Source of the DNA: Haemaphysalis longicornis
Lineage: Eukaryota > Arthropoda > Arachnida > Ixodida > Ixodidae
Assembly (NCBI GenBank): GCA_013339765.2
Contig: JABSTR010001672.1
Location: forward strand, 156,001-220,000
DNA: 64,000 nucleotides
Direction of reading: 5' to 3'
This document shows, piece after piece, positions 59,724 through 64,000 of the stretch (position 1 is the first letter of the stretch; every line of letters begins with the position of its first letter). Position numbers and translations under genes: made by a program. The notes beneath the pieces are model-generated. The model saw only the letters and a program-made list of their open reading frames with translations, did not search any database and had not been told where the DNA came from.

Positions 59724-60390
59724 GTATACCGTAATTACCCGATTCTAACGCGCACCCGATTTTCCAGGCAAAAAACCGAAAGAACTTGCACTCCGATTGC
59801 AACGCGCAAGGCACATTGTGAGCAATAAAAACGAATGCGAGAGAAACGGACGATTTATTTCCCGAAGTAATCTCACTCACCTCACTCCTCATCGCTCTCC
59901 GAGAGCTCCTTGTCGCCTTCCGCTGACCGCAACATCTTGTCATCGGTGCCGTCAAGCGCGTTCGCGATGCCACGCTTCTGAACGAACGTTCAACCATGTT
60001 CGATGGGATCGTGGACCACGCGTCGCACGCCCATCCCGCGAGCTTCTCCAGAGGCGCACGCTTCAGCCAACCGCTCGTTGTGAACGCGTGGGAGCCGCTT
60101 GTAAGCCGCGGAAGCGGCGCACCTTCGTTTTGCCGCTGCTGCCATTGCTGTTACCAAGCGCGCAACTGGAATAATTTGACGATTTGTGTGAACGCCGATA
60201 GAAAAGCCTAGGCGCCTAGGTCCGAAAAATTGTTGCTAAAAGCTTTGGCGCCATCTTGAGATGGTGATGGCGATGGGTGGGACGAAATTTCTGCTGTTTC
60301 GGCAGTTTCAGTTTCGTATCCGCATGAGATTTTTCGCTCTATTTTTGCGGAAAAAAAGGTGCGCGTTAGAATCGGGTAAGTACGGTATGC
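59724..60390 (-). mobile_element. Internally deleted pogo-like (Tc1/mariner) element with transposase C-terminal relic
   Basis: The left end TACCGTAATTACCCGATTCT then AACGCGCACC is inverted at the right end (GGTGCGCGTTAGAATCGGGT then AAGTACGGTA), one mismatch in about 30, with TA at both borders. On the minus strand (about 60085-59955), WLKRAPLEKLAGWACDAWST then IPSNMVERSFR reads in one frame and KRGIANALDGTDD in the next. This is the C-terminus of pogo/Tigger-type DDE transposases, where ...SFKKCGISNALDG is typical. The frame is broken and the catalytic region absent, so it is non-autonomous. Confidence 0.78.
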
Positions 60391-60781
60391 TGGGCACAAT
60401 ACGTGCATTCGACAGTATGCAGTGACTGCACCGGCACATTACAGTACGGGATCTTAACAAGAGCCGGGCATGCGCGGACATTGAGTAGTGGGATTTTTGT
60501 ATTCTGCAGGACTGGCTTTTTATTAAATAACTTTAGAATATTCGGAACGAGATCCGGAGCAGTTTAGTGGTTTAGTGCTGCTAATAGAGAGTTTTAGCAG
60601 TGCGTATGCTCCGGCCGTTACGTTCGTTACGTTGCTACCGGGTTTACCGGGACCCGACTGCGCATGCGCCATTTGTTCCGTACGCGGCCGGCGTCTCTCC
60701 CGGCGCTCTGCTTCCGTGTTACCGTATCCGCAGCCCGCAACCGGCTTGCGTTGCTCTGGTCGGCTCGGGTGTTGGGAACTT

Positions 60782-60900
60782 TAGGCTTAGCGTCCTGGCG
60801 AATATTTGATCGCCGCTATCTGTGCAACTGCGAATGACAATCCGTAACACAACTTTTCACCACACTATCATCCCCTTTCTCGCATGTGAAACTTTATTTG
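60782..60900 (+). repeat. Internal duplication of the 84-bp-TIR element, copy 1
   Basis: ATATTTGATCGCCGCT...ACTTTTCACCACACTATC...CTTTCTCGCATGTGAAACTT. Confidence 0.8.
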
Positions 60901-61030
60901 AGCTACAACTGCCGTTTGAGCGATCGGTGATCAAGACATCTGCGTAGCCTGTTTCGATGCTTCCGCGCAGGTATCGCTATCTCTCGGCCGCTCGGCGCAC
61001 CGCGCGCCGCGGCATCCACGGCCGGTCAGC

Positions 61031-61150
61031 ATAGGCTTGCATCGTGGCAGATATCTGATCGCCGCTTTTAAAATAAGCCCTGAGAACAATCCCTAGCACA
61101 ATTTTTCACCACACTAACACCTACTTTCTCGCAGGTGGAACTTCGTTTTA
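61031..61150 (+). repeat. Internal duplication of the 84-bp-TIR element, copy 2
   Basis: ATATCTGATCGCCGCT...ATTTTTCACCACACTAAC...CTTTCTCGCAGGTGGAACTT. Confidence 0.8.
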
Positions 61151-61725
61151 GCGATCAGATTGATTCGGAAGAGCAGCGACAAGCGGTTGCTACCGTGGTC
61201 TGCGCCGGTTCGAGCCGCTGAGTGTGCCGAGCTGGCAGGCGCGACCGGCGTGTGCGCGGACTGTTTCCGATGCAGAAAACGCTTCAATATTGCCTGATTT
61301 ATCCATTTCTTGCGTACAAACGCGCGGAATCTACAAATTCAGCTCAGCGATCGTCGTAGTTGACCATGGAGCAAAAACAGTGGGCGGAGCGGCGCCGACG
61401 AGGCATCGCACACCCGCATCGGGCCATGTGTCTCAAATTCACGCGTACGACTAGTCGTGGTGACAGTCGTAACGATCAGTCGCATACGAATCGCGTGTAC
61501 CAATCGTACATGTGTCTAGCGCTTCAATCGGGCAAGGCCAAGGCCATTCCTCCACGTGAACGGCGCGCGACCATGTCGTCACCTGCACTCGCTCTGGTGC
61601 CGTCGCCCCCGCCGCAGCCCCTGCCTCACTCACAATGCGTTCGGCCCAGCGCGATTTATTTTAGATTTGCAATGCTTTAGGGGAAACTGCGTTGTTTATT
61701 TACGTATTTTTAGCGTGTGGATTTT

Positions 61726-61777
61726 TACCGTTCGTTCCGTGTGACGGCTAATCAGCCGTCACACGGAACGAACGGTA
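61726..61777. repeat. Perfect 24-bp-arm hairpin, 4-base loop
   Basis: 61726-61749 (TACCGTTCGTTCCGTGTG...) is the exact reverse complement of 61754-61777, around loop AATC. It lies about 65 bases inside the right TIR of the 84-bp-TIR element. Confidence 0.95.
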
Positions 61778-61926
61778 CGACGCTACGGAGTGGTAAAACA
61801 CGCTTTCCGTCTCACTACACGGAAAGAACTCGGTACGTGCGCGCGCATGCGCAGTCGGGTCCCGGTAAACCCGGTAGCAACGTAACGAACGGAACGGCCG
61901 GAGCATACGGACTGCTAAAACTCTCT

Positions 61927-62557
61927 AATTTCCCGACACAGGAGCTCACGGCGGGTCTGCCTTGCGGGCCGTGAAATGTCTCCATGCCGTTCACTATAGT
62001 TCACGGATGGCTTCCTCCTCCCGATGAGGAGGCCCATAGCCTCCTTTACACTTTCTATGGGAGGCCTAGACAAAGTCGCCACCCGACGAAACCATTCATT
62101 TCAGCGAGGTAGCAAGCGCCGTGGTATCATGTGGCGTGGTAGTCCGTGGTCGCGAGCAAATAGGAGATACGGAGCACACGCCAGCCGTGGTAGCCGGAGT
62201 AGTTTCAGTAGATGAAGTTATGTAGTGACACTAGCCGGTAGCACCATAGAGTTACTTGGTAAGTAAGAAAATCCATGGGTAGCACAGCAGAACAGGGCCG
62301 GTAGTGCCAGTGCCAACGTTACTAGATAGGTACGTTGTGCCACTGCCGGAAGGGAGAACCGGCGAAAAGAAAAAAAAAAGAAAAAAAGAAACGGAACCAG
62401 AAATTGAGACTTGACGTCACAGAGACAGCCATACTGCCGGCATAAAAACAGTCGCGGAAAAATGCCGGCTGCCGGTTCGCGCCCCCGGTAGGGGCGTGTT
62501 GCGAAAGTAGCATCTCGACGGACTGCTATATGGTGGCCACAGTGAAGCCGCAATGCA
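61927..62557. other. No gene; GCCGGC words and GTGGTA-rich patch
   Basis: AATGCCGGCTGCCGG at about 62461 is related to the 59.1 kb foldback. Repeated GTGGTA words lie at about 62110-62200. Confidence 0.4.
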
Positions 62558-62569
62558 TAACCCTTTACG

Positions 62570-62594
62570 GCCCAGCCCACACAAACGTGTGGGT
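62570..62594 (+). repeat. 25-bp palindromic end, unit 1
   Basis: GCCCAGCCCACAC-AAAC-GTGTGGGT. It is preceded by ATAACCCTTTACGG, which resembles a TTAA-CCC piggyBac-type end. Confidence 0.75.
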
Positions 62595-62704
62595 CAACGA
62601 ATTCGTTTACTTAGTGGCGCCTGTTCCGGTTTCGGTTTCACAGCCCTGAGTAGTCGCTGCGAACACTTCCGAGACTTTATTGGTTTCGGTAGTTCATTCA
62701 TTTT

Positions 62705-62720
62705 GCCACCAGGGGGCGAG
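62705..62720 (+). promoter_or_regulatory. CTCF-like site
   Basis: GCCACCAGGGGGCGAG fits the CTCF core (CCASYAGRKGGCRS) very closely. It lies between palindromic units 1 and 2, so it may be carried by a mobile element. Binding is inferred from sequence only. Confidence 0.4.
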
Positions 62721-62923
62721 AAATCGCACATTAAAAATGGCGCCCCAGCGGGCAAGATTACGCTAGCCGCCTTCAAGATAAAAACTGATATTTCTTCTTG
62801 CTATTCTCATATTGTCTGAATAACAAGCGTAAGACACGACTTGCAGGACTTGGAAAAACACGATCGGCTAAAAAATACACCCGTTCCCTTCGTGTGCGTT
62901 CCGTCATCACGCTTGAAAAATGA

Positions 62924-62948
62924 ACCCACACATATGTGTGGGCTGGGC
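62924..62948 (-). repeat. 25-bp palindromic end, unit 2 (inverted)
   Basis: ACCCACACATATGTGTGGGC then TGGGC is the reverse complement of unit 3 and, apart from the centre, of unit 1. Confidence 0.8.
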
Positions 62949-63322
62949 TTTCGTCGTTACGAAAATTTTGCTGGGCGGTATAGGCTGGCGGGCTCGTGCA
63001 CTGCAGCGCTAGCGATAAATATTTTTTTCTTGCTTTCTTGGTGTCTCAATTATTCGCGGTCTTGTGCTGGCTCGTTGGTAATGTTTTCCGGCACCTTAAC
63101 CTTGAAATAGTTCCGTAATTACTTGTGATAATATTATTATTTATAATTATTAATTACAATAATTAAAACATCATTGTTATTTATTTTCACAGAATCCTAT
63201 TTATAATGCAAGTACTCCTGAAAACAATATGAAACTTATAAATAATACGTAAAAATGCAGTTTTTCTGCGCCTGATGCCGTTTTTAAGGTATTCTTACTA
63301 TGCGCGGATCATACGAATAGAA

Positions 63323-63347
63323 GCCCAGCCCACACATATGTGTGGGT
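63323..63347 (+). repeat. 25-bp palindromic end, unit 3
   Basis: GCCCAGCCCACACATATGTG then TGGGT. Identical to unit 2 in inverse. Confidence 0.8.
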
Positions 63348-64000
63348 TTGTTTTCTGTATGAAATACTCTGAGCTTTCCATTTTAACTTGTCGAAGCATC
63401 ATTAGTAAGGGGTAAATACACAAAATTTAATTACTTGTGGCCATTTTTTCTAAAATATTTTTGTTGGGCAGGAAAGGGATAATATTCCCAACAACAATGC
63501 AGTCAGCCGTTTAGAATGACATCGTGGGTTGGGATCCCGACTTTCGGGCTTGCTTTTTGAAACGGAGGAGCGAAGCGAAGAATTGCGCGTACAAATAAGG
63601 TGTAGTCTGCGCCAAAAATTAAGAAAAACCAAGTAGTCAAAATTATTTGGTCGTTGTCCCGGATTAATTGGTGCCCAGTTGTAATCTTGCCACGTTAATG
63701 ATAAGAATTGAAAATCTAGAAGAAAGCTGTAGGTGTAACTTCACTGTAGTGTTTCAGATGGCATTGCGGCTGAAAAGCCCGATCATCTGATAACAATTAG
63801 GCCGGCTGAAACTAGATCGCATTTAAAAGGAAAAAAAAAGAAAAAAAAATCGAATGCAGGGAATGGGTGCCTTGCATTGTTTGCTGGTGCTGAATCATCT
63901 ACTTTTTAAAGCAAATCGCTAACATCGCTAAATCTGAGCTTTAAAATGCAATAATGTGGGAACGTCAGGATCCGTCGCACAACGGAGCCGTTGAAGTACT
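63348..64000. other. No gene recognised
   Basis: AT-rich. GTAAGGGGTAAA at about 63404-63415 is a poor inverted match to the CCCTTTAC end at 62560. Confidence 0.35.

Larger units (their letters stand above)
60586..61926 (+). mobile_element. 1.34-kb non-autonomous DNA element with 84-bp TIRs
   Basis: 60586-60669 (AGAGAGTTTTAGCAGTGCGT...CCGACTGCGCATGCGC) is inverted at 61843-61926 with two mismatches in 84 bases. The 3-bp AAT flanks on both sides are the only target-duplication candidate. The interior holds two ~120-bp copies of one segment (60782-60900 and 61031-61150, offset 249) and a perfect hairpin near the right end. No transposase motif was seen. The superfamily is unassigned. Confidence 0.85.

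Overview
This window reads as intergenic, repeat-dense genomic DNA of a eukaryote, most likely an ixodid (hard) tick. The tick assignment is inference. It rests on tRNA-headed SINEs, on several 5'-truncated non-LTR retrotransposon 3' ends of a type I associate with tick genomes, and on abundant MITEs. There are no bacterial-style gene runs, no long open frames and no rRNA. I found no host protein-coding gene I can name. Nearly all open frames are short and unrecognised; the exceptions are frame-broken pieces of retrotransposons or transposons. An exon-poor stretch of a large intron or intergenic region would look like this.

Layout. 0.7-1.6 kb: a long-inverted-repeat (foldback) element with mariner-like ends. 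Its sister copy lies at 46.4-47.3 kb. 1.6-6.3 kb: tRNA-like SINE heads and three non-LTR remnants (2.5-3.0, 3.2-4.0 and 6.0-6.3 kb). 7.5 and 16.2 kb: two full tRNA-SINEs, each with target-site duplications. 8-12 kb and 17-19 kb: CpG-rich sequence with promoter-like words but no convincing gene. 22.6-23.6 kb: one LINE inserted into another in the opposite orientation. 30.5-30.9 kb: an RTE-type 3' end. 31.7-32.6 kb: CT/TA microsatellites abutting a CR1/L2-type ORF1 with a 2A-like motif. 34.8-35.2 and 54.0-54.5 kb: further non-LTR 3' ends. 37.5-38.1 kb: a four-unit tandem array. 45.4-45.7 kb: a small hAT MITE with a perfect 8-bp duplication. 51.6-53.3 and 56.5-57.0 kb: two TTAA-flanked elements of one family, with solo pieces elsewhere. 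59.0-63.4 kb: a cluster of DNA-transposon derivatives, namely a foldback hairpin, a pogo-like remnant, an 84-bp-TIR element and three alternating 25-bp palindromic ends.

The features do not act as a pathway. The main biology is transposon layering: SINE and LINE insertions with recognisable target-site duplications, nested insertions, and structured non-autonomous DNA elements. I did not find a novel gene system. The items most worth a second look are the 2A-like ORF1, the nested LINEs, the 84-bp-TIR element with its perfect 52-base hairpin, the TTAA family with a linked ~150-bp duplication exactly 1,000 bp apart, and the pogo-like transposase relic.
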